A DNA stretch of 64,000 nucleotides from Acinetobacter nectaris CIP 110549 (GCF_000488215.1 NZ_KI530712.1:376881-440880); one strand, 5' to 3'; shown: positions 27,621-36,476, numbered from the stretch's first letter. Notes: a model not told the origin generated them from the letters alone. Numbers and translations: made by a program.

Positions 27621-28787
27621 TTAAGCAAAACTCACAAAATTTGTCGACTGATATTCTTGTTTTAGATGATGAATCAAAGTCTCTATATCTTTTTCAGTTG
27701 TATATTTACCAAAACTAAATCGTACTGCATTTCTAGCTGTTTGTTCATCTCTACCTAGTGCAACCAATACATGTGATGGTCCACCATGCCCTGAATTGCA
27801 TGCAGAGCCACTTGAAACAGCTGCTAAGGTTTTAATTGCATTGATAATAATAAATGCATCATCATTTAAGAATGATACATTTAAGTAGTTGGCAACGCGC
27901 TGTGTTTTATCACCATTTAATACAATGTCTGTAAGGTCGTTCAGGGCATTAAATAATTTTTCTTGTAAAACTTTTAAACGCGCTTGTTCTGTAACTAAAT
28001 TCTCTTTGGCTAGTCTAAATGCTTCGCCCATACCAACGATTTGGTGTGTTGCTAGTGTACCTGAGCGACAACCTTGTTCATGTCCACCACCGTGAATCTG
28101 TGGCTCGATCTCAAATGAGTTCTCATGGTTTACATAAAGTGCACCAATTCCTTTAGGGCCATAAACTTTATGTGCAGAAAGGCTTAGAAGGTCTATACCA
28201 AGCTCATGAACATTGATAGGAAGTTTACCTGCAGCCTGTGCAGCATCTACGTGGAAAAAGATATCTTTTGCTTTCGTTATTTTACCAATCTCAGCGATAT
28301 CTGTAATTGTACCAATCTCATTATTTACCATCATGAGTGATACCAATACGGTATCTGGTCGAAGTGCTTCTTGTACAGAATGAGGCGAAATTAAACCTGT
28401 TTCTTTTTCAGGTTGAAGATAGGTGACCTCAAAACCAAGGGATTCTAATTTTATACAGCTATCTAGAATCGCTTTATGCTCAATTTGACTGGTAATAATA
28501 TGTTTACCGCGATGTGCATAACGCTCAGCTATTCCTTTTAATGCAAGGTTATTCGATTCTGTTGCACCCGAAGTCCAAATGATTTCATCTGCTTTCGCAC
28601 CAATAAGGTCTGCAACATACTGTCTTGCTTCTTCAATTTGACCTCTTGCATCTGTACCAAAACAATGACCATTTGATGCAGGATTACCAAAGAGACCATC
28701 GAAGGATAAACAGTCTGCCATCTTTTTTATAATCTCAGGGTAAACTGGTGTTGTAGCAGCATAATCTAAGTAAATTTGCTGTTTCAT
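27621..28787 (-). CDS. Cysteine desulfurase (IscS/NifS-like), stand-alone
   Basis: A PLP enzyme of 388 residues that converts cysteine to alanine and an enzyme persulfide. The N-terminal IYLDYAATTPVYPE, the HKAILDS block, the PLP lysine Lys207 in SAHKVYGPKG and the persulfide cysteine Cys330 in SSGSACNSGHGGPSH are all present. The active-site loop has NSGHGG where IscS has a different sequence, so this is a paralogue rather than the iscS of an isc operon. No iscR, iscU, dnd or nif genes adjoin it. Position beside tauABCD and the need of the tus relay for a desulfurase suggest sulfur supply, but the acceptor is unknown. Confidence 0.9.
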   Translation of the reverse strand: MKQQIYLDYAATTPVYPEIIKKMADCLSFDGLFGNPASNGHCFGTDARGQIEEARQYVADLIGAKADEIIWTSGATESNNLALKGIAERYAHRGKHIITSQIEHKAILDSCIKLESLGFEVTYLQPEKETGLISPHSVQEALRPDTVLVSLMMVNNEIGTITDIAEIGKITKAKDIFFHVDAAQAAGKLPINVHELGIDLLSLSAHKVYGPKGIGALYVNHENSFEIEPQIHGGGHEQGCRSGTLATHQIVGMGEAFRLAKENLVTEQARLKVLQEKLFNALNDLTDIVLNGDKTQRVANYLNVSFLNDDAFIIINAIKTLAAVSSGSACNSGHGGPSHVLVALGRDEQTARNAVRFSFGKYTTEKDIETLIHHLKQEYQSTNFVSFA

Positions 28788-28960
28788 GTCCTTAAGGTCT
28801 CCATATCTATTTTAACGATTTCTATATCAGAAAAAGTTCTAAAGTAATAAGAATATATATCAGAGCTCAATAGATCAACTGAAATTCACTCATTTTAGGA
28901 GTGATTTATAAAACTTATATTGTGTCTTGTGTAGTTATAGAATATTTTGCAAAGAATGAA

Positions 28961-28994
28961 AATGAATAAAAGCACATATATTAATGAATAAAAG
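28961..28994. repeat. Direct repeat AATGAATAAAAG x2
   Basis: Two exact 12-bp copies at 28961-28972 and 28983-28994, 22 bases apart (about two helical turns), in the non-coding stretch before the flavoprotein gene. They could be regulator sites. The surrounding DNA (28788-29160) is very AT-rich and holds no convincing gene. Confidence 0.5.
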
Positions 28995-29091
28995 TAATAT
29001 AAATGTAGAACAGAATAGAATTAAATGATTTAAGGAAAATTATTTGATTTGCATTTTTTATGAAATACTCATCAGATATTATAAAAAGTAA

Positions 29092-29125
29092 ATGATATAG
29101 TATCATCTATACTACTCAATTGAGT
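29092..29125. promoter_or_regulatory. Twin palindromic operator candidates before the FMO-like gene
   Basis: ATGATA-TAG-TATCAT (29092-29106) and ACTCAATTGAGT (29114-29125) are perfect palindromes whose centres lie 20.5 bases apart, about two turns of the helix, 36-69 bases before the ATG at 29161. The arrangement fits binding by a dimeric repressor or cooperative pair; the regulator is not known. Confidence 0.5.
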
Positions 29126-29160
29126 GTTTTTGTTTGGAATTTCAGTCAGGTAAGCGTTTT

Positions 29161-30597
29161 ATGTACCCAAAAAATAATTTAAAAGAACTCGAAAAACAAA
29201 TAAAGATAGATTTAGAAAATTTTAATATTCCACCCAAAGACTGGATAAGCTCTGTAAATAATAATCCACCGATTGTGATTATTGGTGCAGGAATGTCTGC
29301 GCTATGTTTGGCGTTTGCTTTAAAAATAAAAGGAATTCCATGTGTTCTCTTTGAAAAAAAAGAAGAAGGCTACGAAGGGGCTTGGCTTAGTCCTGCGCTT
29401 ATGGAAAATTTAAGATCTCCTAAAAATTTAACAGGACCAGCTTTAATTTCTCCATCATTAACATTTCAAGCTTGGTACAAAGCACAATTTGGCCTAACAC
29501 AGTGGGATGAACTAGAGAAGATTCCACGCGTTACATGGCATCGCTATCTGCAATGGTTTAAAACAATAACAGCTCCCAAAATTCATTATAAACATGAATT
29601 AATTGATTTAATTGTAGAAAGAAAAAGTATTAAATTGACTTTCAAAACAGAAAATGAAGAACAAATATACGCTGCAGAACATTGTGTGCTTGCAATGGGT
29701 ATGGATAGCTTAAGCTCTCCAAATATACCCAATTATGCAAGTCATTTACCCCAGAAATTTTGGGAACATAGCTATGCTGGAACAGACTACACTCGATTTA
29801 AAGGTAAAAATATTGGGATTGTTGGGTCAAGTGCGGGAGCAATGGACAGTGCTGCAACTGCATTAGAGCATGGTGCAGAAGTAGTTGAAATACTCTGCCG
29901 TACAGATGATTTTCCTAGAGTAAATCGAAGTAAGGCTGCTTCTAATCAAGGTTATCTTTCTTCTTATGCATATTGGAGTGATACCCAAAAATGGGATTTT
30001 CAATACTATTTAAAGAAAGAAGGGACACCGCCACCTTTTGGAAGTACATTGCGTGTTTCTAAACATGAAAATGCGTATTTCAATTTTAATGAAACAATTG
30101 ATAAAGTTGTTATACAGAGTAATAAGCTACATGTTTATACTGAGCAGCATCACTTTATTCTTGATCACTTAATTTTTGCGACAGGATTTAAGCTAGATTG
30201 GACAAAAAATATTTGGCTTGAACGTTTACAGCATCAGGTAAAAAAATGGAAAGAAGTTTATACCCCTGAACAGAGCCAATCATACGATGAAATGGGGGAG
30301 TACCCATATCTTAGTCCAAGCTTCGAGTTTACTCCTAAAGTGGATGAAAGTTTAGATGTATCTCGTTTATATTGCTTTAACTATAATGCACATATGAGTC
30401 AAGGTCCTTTGGTTGGTATGATTGGCGGTGTTGCAAAGGGTGCAGAGACCTTGGCAGAGGCTTTGGCTAAAAAAATATATATAGAACAGTACGGTACTCA
30501 AATCAATCATGTGAAAGCAAGTGAAGACTTTGAATTACAAGGTGATGAATGGATTACAGATAAAACTTATAGAAACACAAAAAGAAAAATTGAGTAG
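29161..30597 (+). CDS. FMO-like flavin-dependent monooxygenase
   Basis: A cytosolic flavoprotein of 478 residues with two Rossmann motifs: the FAD site IVIIGAGMSALCLAFAL (about residues 38-54) and the NAD(P)H site NIGIVGSSAGAMDSA (about 220-234). Between them FWEHSYAGTDYTRFKGK resembles the FxGxxxHxxxY/F block of class B flavoprotein monooxygenases, and HLIFATGFKLDW matches the late ATG motif. Such enzymes oxygenate nitrogen, sulfur or ketone groups. I use the ATG at 29161; a TTG at 29134 lies in frame upstream. A methyltransferase gene follows nine bases later, suggesting two-step tailoring of a small molecule. Confidence 0.78.
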   Translation: MYPKNNLKELEKQIKIDLENFNIPPKDWISSVNNNPPIVIIGAGMSALCLAFALKIKGIPCVLFEKKEEGYEGAWLSPALMENLRSPKNLTGPALISPSLTFQAWYKAQFGLTQWDELEKIPRVTWHRYLQWFKTITAPKIHYKHELIDLIVERKSIKLTFKTENEEQIYAAEHCVLAMGMDSLSSPNIPNYASHLPQKFWEHSYAGTDYTRFKGKNIGIVGSSAGAMDSAATALEHGAEVVEILCRTDDFPRVNRSKAASNQGYLSSYAYWSDTQKWDFQYYLKKEGTPPPFGSTLRVSKHENAYFNFNETIDKVVIQSNKLHVYTEQHHFILDHLIFATGFKLDWTKNIWLERLQHQVKKWKEVYTPEQSQSYDEMGEYPYLSPSFEFTPKVDESLDVSRLYCFNYNAHMSQGPLVGMIGGVAKGAETLAEALAKKIYIEQYGTQINHVKASEDFELQGDEWITDKTYRNTKRKIE

Positions 30598-30606
30598 AGT
30601 ACTAGC

Positions 30607-31188
30607 ATGCAGAAAAGCTTTGCCGAACAGACACTCTATATGAGGCATAGACCAATTTTAGAGGTTGTATTGGGTTATTTAAATGATGATTTACCTAAAG
30701 TTGCAATAGATTGTGGTTGTGGTGCAGGAAATGAAGTTCAATTTCTACTAGATCAGGGCTTTACAGTCTATGCTTTTGATCAATCTAAACAGGCCGAAGA
30801 AATTTGTCGAACAAGATTTAAATACGCTAATCGCTTTATATTTTCAAATAACTCGTTTCATGACTATCCATTTGTTGAAGCTAGTCTCATTACAGCATTT
30901 TTTAGTCTTTTCTTTGTTCCTGAAAAACAATTTTTTGATGTTTTGGAAAATATAAAGAAAGCTTTACCCAAGAATGGCATTTTTGCATGCAATTTACTGG
31001 GCATAAATGATGCTTGGATAGAAGAATCTCCACATGTATTTTTAGGGTTTAATGAACAACAGCTAAAGGATTTATTTAGCGAATACTTTGATATTGTGTA
31101 TTTAGACCACTTACAAGAGGAACGTCCTTTGGCAAGTGGCCTAATGAAGTTTTGGGATATCTTCACAGTTATTTTAAAGAAAAAATGA
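30607..31188 (+). CDS. SAM-dependent methyltransferase (class I, TehB-like)
   Basis: A small cytosolic methyltransferase of 193 residues. Motif I AIDCGCGAGNEVQFLLDQG (residues 33-51), an acidic residue after strand 2 (YAFDQS) and the later FSLFFVPEKQF and LPKNGIFACNLLG blocks define the Rossmann-like core; it resembles tellurite/thiol methyltransferases of the TehB type. It lies nine bases after the flavoprotein gene and is almost certainly cotranscribed. The stop is three bases from the convergent MFS stop with no terminator between them. The substrate is unknown. Confidence 0.82.
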   Translation: MQKSFAEQTLYMRHRPILEVVLGYLNDDLPKVAIDCGCGAGNEVQFLLDQGFTVYAFDQSKQAEEICRTRFKYANRFIFSNNSFHDYPFVEASLITAFFSLFFVPEKQFFDVLENIKKALPKNGIFACNLLGINDAWIEESPHVFLGFNEQQLKDLFSEYFDIVYLDHLQEERPLASGLMKFWDIFTVILKKK

Positions 31189-31191
31189 TTT

Positions 31192-32361
31192 CTACCGAAA
31201 CAACTTAAAGATAAAAAGAATTATTGATAAGCTGCTAAGCACGAAGATTGAATGACCTAAGGTTTCTATACTTTGTCCAAAAATATGACTAATTAAATAA
31301 GAAATGACACCAGCAGAACCTATTTGTAAAAATCCTAATATACCCGAAGCAATTGCTGTCTGATTATGTTTACTATTAATTGCTGCTGCTACCGCAAGAG
31401 ATAACGAAGAACCATTCGCTAAGCTCACAATAAACATTGAAAGAATGAAATAAGCTAAAGAGGGACGTGGGTATATAAATAGGATTCCACCTATAAAAAA
31501 ACTAATTAATCCAAATAAAATAATATGATCTGAGTTCCAAAATCTTAATAATTTTCGAGTACTATAATTTGCTATGATAATTCCAAAGCTCAGTGGTAAA
31601 TACAACCATCCTGCTTGTTTTGCAGATAAGAAGTAAATATTTTTAAAAATAAAAGTAGATTGTGTTAGATAAATAAACCATGCTTGATAAATTAAACAAA
31701 CTATACAAGTATAGATCCAAAAGTTTATATCCTTGAACAGAATGCTGATTGACTCTTTTAAGCATACTTTGGTTTTTTGTCTAGAAGAAGGTTGTTGAGA
31801 GAATGAGATTGGTAGAATTTTATAAGTTAAGAAAAGTGCAAATAAACCAAAAATAGCAATAAAAATGAAATTGCTTTGCCAATGAAAATAAGTAGAAAGA
31901 TATCCTCCAATGAGCGGTGCGATTGCAGGTGAAAGAGAAACAAAGGGGTAAATAATGGCATAAATATAAGCCGATTTTTCTTTAGGAAAACATATAGATA
32001 TAATATAACGTCCAACAACTAAACCTGATGCTGCACCAATACCTTGAATCAGTCTAAAAATAATAAATAGGTGATATGTATTTGAGATTCCACAAGCCAG
32101 TGATGAGAAAATATAAATAATTATTCCAGTGATTAAAACATATTTTGCACCAAAACGTTCAATCAGAACCCCATAGACAAGCTGGGAAAAGGCCAGTGCT
32201 ATAAGATATATAGAGATTGAAAAAGTTATTTCATCTTCTGAAACAGCAAAAAAATGTGTAATTGCGGGGAGTGTAGGAATATAGATATCAGATGATATCA
32301 GTCCAAACATACTTAAAATAGTAATTAAGAGAATGAGATAAAAGTTAGAATACTTTTCCAT
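31192..32361 (-). CDS. Bcr/CflA-type MFS drug exporter
   Basis: A proton antiporter of 389 residues with about 12 hydrophobic segments. The N-terminal SSDIYIPTLPAITHFF motif in helix 1, the YGVLIERFGAKYVLITG loop (motif A) and the RLIQGIGAASGLVVGRYII block are typical of the Bcr/CflA subfamily, which exports bicyclomycin, phenicols, dipeptides or cysteine. It converges on the methyltransferase and diverges from a LysR gene, so LysR control is likely. It may export the product of the nearby tailoring genes or provide self-resistance (inference). Confidence 0.88.
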   Translation of the reverse strand: MEKYSNFYLILLITILSMFGLISSDIYIPTLPAITHFFAVSEDEITFSISIYLIALAFSQLVYGVLIERFGAKYVLITGIIIYIFSSLACGISNTYHLFIIFRLIQGIGAASGLVVGRYIISICFPKEKSAYIYAIIYPFVSLSPAIAPLIGGYLSTYFHWQSNFIFIAIFGLFALFLTYKILPISFSQQPSSRQKTKVCLKESISILFKDINFWIYTCIVCLIYQAWFIYLTQSTFIFKNIYFLSAKQAGWLYLPLSFGIIIANYSTRKLLRFWNSDHIILFGLISFFIGGILFIYPRPSLAYFILSMFIVSLANGSSLSLAVAAAINSKHNQTAIASGILGFLQIGSAGVISYLISHIFGQSIETLGHSIFVLSSLSIILFIFKLFR

Positions 32362-32447
32362 TTATATAAACCTATTCAGTTCATCTAATATTTGAAAAAG
32401 AGTCTATCTATTTTTATGTGTATGAATAATAGATACAAATACAGCAA

Positions 32448-32469
32448 GATGCTGCGGATATGCAGCATC
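32448..32469. promoter_or_regulatory. Inverted repeat in the MFS-LysR divergent region
   Basis: GATGCTGC (32448-32455) and GCAGCATC (32462-32469) with a six-base spacer, about 50 bases before the LysR start and 80 before the MFS start. No T run follows, so an operator is more likely than a terminator. Confidence 0.5.
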
Positions 32470-32517
32470 ATATTTATGTAAAATGACTTATTCGGATTTT
32501 AAGATGAGAGAATTTTT

Positions 32518-33381
32518 TTGAACTGGAATGATTTACAAGTTTTCTTAGAGATATATGAATCTAAAACTTTGAGAGCAGCAGCAAAAAAGTTAAATGTTGA
32601 TCAAGCTACAATTGCAAGACGTCTAAATGATTTAGAAGAAAAACTAAATACAAAACTATTTATTAGATCTAGGAATGGTGTTACTCCAACATCACATGCT
32701 TTAGATTTAATTCCACATTTAAATACCATACAACAAGAAACAATAGATATTGAAAGAAAGTTAAACCAGCTTCAACAGGAGGTAATAGGCACTGTAAAAA
32801 TAAGTACGACAGATAGTCTTGCTATCGAATTTATAACTCCTTTAATACATCGGTTGCAAGTCAAATATCCCAAACTTTGTATTGAGCTGACAACAACAGT
32901 CGAAACATTAGATTTAAATAAAGCGGAAGTAGATATTTCAATCCGAACGTTCAGAGCGAAAGAGCAAGATCTCATTGTAAAAAAACTAGCAGAATGGGAA
33001 GTTGGCTTATATGCATCAAAAGAGTATATAAATAAATTCGGTCAGCCAAATGATCGTTTACACCATCGACACATTGTGATGTACCAACAAGGGATATTGC
33101 CATATCAAAATGACCGGCTAGTTGGTGAGGTAGTAGATCACTCTAATATCATTACTCAAGTAAACTCTAGCTTGATTCTCATGCATATGATTAACTCGGG
33201 TTCGGCAATCGGGGAGCTATGTAGTTACTTTGCTAAAAAGAATAATCTTCAACGCATTTGGCCAAATAAAAAACGTGAACAGAATTATGAAGTTTGGTTG
33301 GCAATGCATAAAGATAGCTATAAAACAAAAATAGTTCGTATTGTAATTAATGAAATCGTAAAAATATTTGAAAAACTCTAA
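32518..33381 (+). CDS. LysR-family transcriptional regulator
   Basis: A regulator of 287 residues with an N-terminal LysR helix-turn-helix (WNDLQVFLEIYESKTLRAAA, then LNVDQATIARRLNDLEEKL) and a periplasmic-binding-like effector domain (about residues 90-285). The natural start appears to be a TTG at 32518 giving MNWNDL; an ATG at 32504 runs into a stop after five codons and no better in-frame start exists. It diverges from the Bcr/CflA exporter across 156 bases with an inverted repeat, the usual layout for LysR control. Confidence 0.88.
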   Translation: MNWNDLQVFLEIYESKTLRAAAKKLNVDQATIARRLNDLEEKLNTKLFIRSRNGVTPTSHALDLIPHLNTIQQETIDIERKLNQLQQEVIGTVKISTTDSLAIEFITPLIHRLQVKYPKLCIELTTTVETLDLNKAEVDISIRTFRAKEQDLIVKKLAEWEVGLYASKEYINKFGQPNDRLHHRHIVMYQQGILPYQNDRLVGEVVDHSNIITQVNSSLILMHMINSGSAIGELCSYFAKKNNLQRIWPNKKREQNYEVWLAMHKDSYKTKIVRIVINEIVKIFEKL

Positions 33382-33387
33382 ATAAGA

Positions 33388-35070
33388 TTACTCATCAATT
33401 AATAAAAGATTTAAATCAATAATTTCATCTACCCATTCAATACAGTATTTTGCATGGGTAACTAAAATTATTGATTTAACATGCGAGCTTATAAAATCTA
33501 ACATCTTTTTAGCAGTTTTTTCATCTAATGCAGATGTTGGTTCATCTAAGATTAAAAGGCTTGGTTTTCTTAGTAGGGCTCTAATGATATTCAACCTTTG
33601 GCATTCACCTCCAGAAAACTTTTTATAAACATCATCAATTTGAGTGTTTAGGTCTAGATTATAGTTATTTAGAGTACTATCTAAAAAAAGTTCCTTTATA
33701 TAAAAAAGAAGGTCTTCATCTGTATATGCATAGTTCGCGTTATAAACTAAGTTATCTCTTAAAGTACCATTAAATAAGGTACTTTTTTGCCCGACAAATG
33801 CAATTTCTTTAAAAATATTTGATGAGAAATGTTGAGTTATATCTATATTTTTATAAAAAAGTTGTCCTTTCTCTAATTTTTCTAATCCTAACATATGATT
33901 GATTAACGTCGTCTTTCCTATACCACTTTCACCAACAATCGCATACTTTTTATTTTTAATAAATTGAAAATCAAAATTTTTAAGCTTTTTCTCACCAAAG
34001 CTTAAAAAAGCTGCTTTAAATTGATAAAAATAATCTTTATCTACCAGTTTTTCTTTAGATAATTGATCTTTACTCATATCTAAATAAATTTGAAAGTTTG
34101 ATAAAGCAACAATATTTGCGCCTAATTTAGTAAGTTGCTGTGACAGCATGAGGAAGGGTGTTGTTAACATAATAATATATGAACTAACTAGTATAAAGTC
34201 ACCGGAGCTTAATGTATTTTTACTAAATAAGTAGGCAGATATAAGCATAAAAAAAAGAAGAAAAATAAAAATGATAATAACTTGAAATATTAAGGATATG
34301 CCTAGCTTTGACTGATTATAAAAGGATGTCTTGACATTTTCTTGAAGAATTCTTTTGAATATATTTGTCTCATATTCAATAGCATTACTTGTTTTTATAT
34401 CATAAGCATTTGCTACTTTTTGTAAAAAGAAACTATTTACATGATTGCGAGAAGAATAAATAGGGGATAAATATTTCTTATTTCTTTTATTAATATATAG
34501 AGATGTTAAAAATATGAATATAGAGAATAAAGTAAAGCATAAGGAGTACAATATATTAATGTTTTTATATAAGTACCAGCACATAAAGAAAGTTTGTATT
34601 AATGTTGGAATAAGAATTAGAAATATTGTGGTATTTGTTGCAGAAAATGCATTTGCAGCACGATTAACATCACTGACAAACTTTCCTATATCTATTTTAT
34701 CTATCTCATACTTTTTTATACTTAAGAAATCTTGCAAACCAAAGCTTAATAAAGAAACTTCAAAAGAGTTTGATAAATATAGACTTGAAATATTTTGTAC
34801 CCATTCTAGTAACTTGCTAAATAGCCAAACAGATGCATATATAGTAACTAAAGTATATAAATTATTTAAAGTGAATATTCCTGTCGTATCTAGATAGAGT
34901 TTCTTTTCATGTGTCTTATCAATGATAATTTTCATGAGAAAAGGAACTGATGTATTTAAGAAAGATGATAATAAAGCTAAGGCAACCATGATGATCAAAT
35001 GAAAATATGCTTTAGAGTAGTAATTTACAGAAATATTCCATATTCTTTTATACAACTGTAATGATTTCAT
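33388..35070 (-). CDS. ABC exporter (fused membrane and ATPase domains)
   Basis: A half-transporter of 560 residues: six membrane helices (about residues 20-310) then an ATPase domain with Walker A GESGIGKTT, signature FSGGECQR, Walker [13 protein letters not shown] and H-loop VTHAKYC. There is no peptidase C39 domain. The composition is very AT-rich with many Ile, Leu, Phe and Asn residues, unlike the housekeeping genes nearby, which fits an accessory locus. The family exports lipids, peptides or siderophore-like molecules. A 17-codon ORF with a good ribosome site lies 77 bases upstream on the same strand. Confidence 0.88.
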   Translation of the reverse strand: MKSLQLYKRIWNISVNYYSKAYFHLIIMVALALLSSFLNTSVPFLMKIIIDKTHEKKLYLDTTGIFTLNNLYTLVTIYASVWLFSKLLEWVQNISSLYLSNSFEVSLLSFGLQDFLSIKKYEIDKIDIGKFVSDVNRAANAFSATNTTIFLILIPTLIQTFFMCWYLYKNINILYSLCFTLFSIFIFLTSLYINKRNKKYLSPIYSSRNHVNSFFLQKVANAYDIKTSNAIEYETNIFKRILQENVKTSFYNQSKLGISLIFQVIIIFIFLLFFMLISAYLFSKNTLSSGDFILVSSYIIMLTTPFLMLSQQLTKLGANIVALSNFQIYLDMSKDQLSKEKLVDKDYFYQFKAAFLSFGEKKLKNFDFQFIKNKKYAIVGESGIGKTTLINHMLGLEKLEKGQLFYKNIDITQHFSSNIFKEIAFVGQKSTLFNGTLRDNLVYNANYAYTDEDLLFYIKELFLDSTLNNYNLDLNTQIDDVYKKFSGGECQRLNIIRALLRKPSLLILDEPTSALDEKTAKKMLDFISSHVKSIILVTHAKYCIEWVDEIIDLNLLLIDE

Positions 35071-35147
35071 TATTTTTTAGATCAAATTATTTTGAAAAAT
35101 AGAATAAACCATCAGCACTACTTAAAGTTAATATTTAAAATACATTA

Positions 35148-35201
35148 TTAATCCAAGAATAAATATATGATCTTCAAAGGTAATGGGTGTAAGCCCGGCA
35201 T
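35148..35201 (-). CDS. Possible 17-residue peptide gene upstream of the ABC exporter
   Basis: An ATG at 35201 has GAGG five bases upstream and opens a 17-codon frame, MPGLHPLPLKIIYLFLD, ending in TAA. The ribosome site can pair with sequence inside the ORF (GGTGT at 35204-35208 with ACACC at 35186-35190), and the start codon lies in that loop. It could be a leader peptide controlling the exporter, a small exported or modified peptide, or chance. The ribosome site and same-strand position are seen; any function is inference. Confidence 0.3.
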   Translation of the reverse strand: MPGLHPLPLKIIYLFLD

Positions 35202-35248
35202 ACACACCTCATTTAACATAATATTGATTATACGAACTCATGTATAGG

Positions 35249-35279
35249 GGCCAACAACAACTAAAATTTGCTGTTGGCC
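35249..35279. other. Strong hairpin between DUF4432 gene and the small ORF
   Basis: GGCCAACAACAA (35249-35260) pairs with TTGCTGTTGGCC (35268-35279): 12 pairs, one of them a mismatch on the plus strand and a G-U wobble in the minus-strand RNA. It follows the stop of the gene at 35286 but lacks a U tract, so it may be an RNA stabiliser or Rho-assisted stop rather than a simple terminator. Confidence 0.6.
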
Positions 35280-35285
35280 ATAAAA

Positions 35286-36476
35286 CTATTCTTTAGCTAT
35301 TGGAGTCTCAACTTGTTTTACTGTGGTTGAGCCTTGGATTTGCTTAATAGTATTTTCAACTTTTTGTACTTGTGAGCGATCGCTGAGTAATGAATACGTC
35401 AAGTCAAAACTTACACTTTGGCCTGCTTCAATTTGTTTAACTCTTTTCTGTGCTCTTTCAATATTCACAGGATATGCATAGCTCGTTCCAGGTTCAATAC
35501 CAGTCACATAGCCTTGTTTTAAGGTATCTGTATTTTTCCATAAAGTAAGTACAGGAAGCTGCTTTGTATTAAACTCAATTGCAACACCTTTATTATTATC
35601 TTTATTGACTAATGCAGCTATGGTATTACCATTTTGGTCTGACAATGGTTTTAAATTAAATACCATTTCATCAAAATCTTTAGTTGACCCTAAATACGTT
35701 GTCCAATCTTTTAGACCTTTCTTCGCATAATCATTAAAAGGACTAACTTCACTGACTGGTGCTAAGAATTTTGCACCTTCTTCTAATATTGGCTGAGAAA
35801 AGTTACTATGGTAGATAATTTGATAATCATGCCCGTAATCTGCATGATTTGTCAGCACATCATGTAATTTGAATGACGTTTCTCCCGGAATATATGTCAG
35901 CTGTGTCATTGTTCGCAAATCAGTTTTTTTAAAGGTACTTTCCTTAATTAAACCCTTGACATGTATAGCAAAAGGTGGTTTTTCATCAATTTCAACTACA
36001 ACATATGATGCAGGCGTATTTTGAGCTTTACCATGCAAGGAGTATATTTGACCATCAATTGTTGTTGGGTGCCCAGTCCATTCATATCCACAGCGAACAA
36101 CCATTTCATTAAATCCGTCAAGCCACCCCAATCCATTACGGCTATCTAAATTTATATACGCAGGATTAACAAGCTCGGTTACAGGAGATTTCCAACCAAG
36201 ATGAACTCCATTACCTTCTGCATGGAGTAATCCCATACCTCGTGTTGGCGAGAGTGCAATTGTTAAACCATTCGGACTTGTAATGGTAATAACTTTACTC
36301 CCTTCTTGCTTTCCGCCGTGTAGGACTTGTTGCTCTATTGTGTAGTTTTGACCTTCTGTTTTCCAACTTCCAACTTCTATATTGTTTTGAGTATCTGTAA
36401 GTACATATGTTTTTGCATGAATACTCATTGCACTAATTCCTATAATTGCACCAATAATTACACTATATTTTTTCAT
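35286..36476 (-). CDS. Exported aldose 1-epimerase-like protein (DUF4432-like)
   Basis: A protein of 396 residues with a Sec signal peptide (cleavage after IHA, about residue 21) and a galactose mutarotase-like beta-sandwich. ITSPNGLTIALSPTRGMGLL, the WLDGFNEMVVRCGYEWTGHP block and SLHGKAQNTPASY are typical of DUF4432 proteins, which are usually cytoplasmic; export to the periplasm is unusual. It lies 72 bases downstream of the TauE-like gene on the same strand and might be transcribed with it. The ligand is unknown; a sugar or sugar-phosphate fold match does not prove epimerase activity. Confidence 0.72.
   Translation of the reverse strand: MKKYSVIIGAIIGISAMSIHAKTYVLTDTQNNIEVGSWKTEGQNYTIEQQVLHGGKQEGSKVITITSPNGLTIALSPTRGMGLLHAEGNGVHLGWKSPVTELVNPAYINLDSRNGLGWLDGFNEMVVRCGYEWTGHPTTIDGQIYSLHGKAQNTPASYVVVEIDEKPPFAIHVKGLIKESTFKKTDLRTMTQLTYIPGETSFKLHDVLTNHADYGHDYQIIYHSNFSQPILEEGAKFLAPVSEVSPFNDYAKKGLKDWTTYLGSTKDFDEMVFNLKPLSDQNGNTIAALVNKDNNKGVAIEFNTKQLPVLTLWKNTDTLKQGYVTGIEPGTSYAYPVNIERAQKRVKQIEAGQSVSFDLTYSLLSDRSQVQKVENTIKQIQGSTTVKQVETPIAKE

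Noticed and set aside
35183..35221. 12-residue plus-strand ORF opposite the possible leader peptide
   Set aside because: AAAGG is only two bases from its ATG and no gene follows on that strand; it overlaps the better-supported minus-strand ORF.
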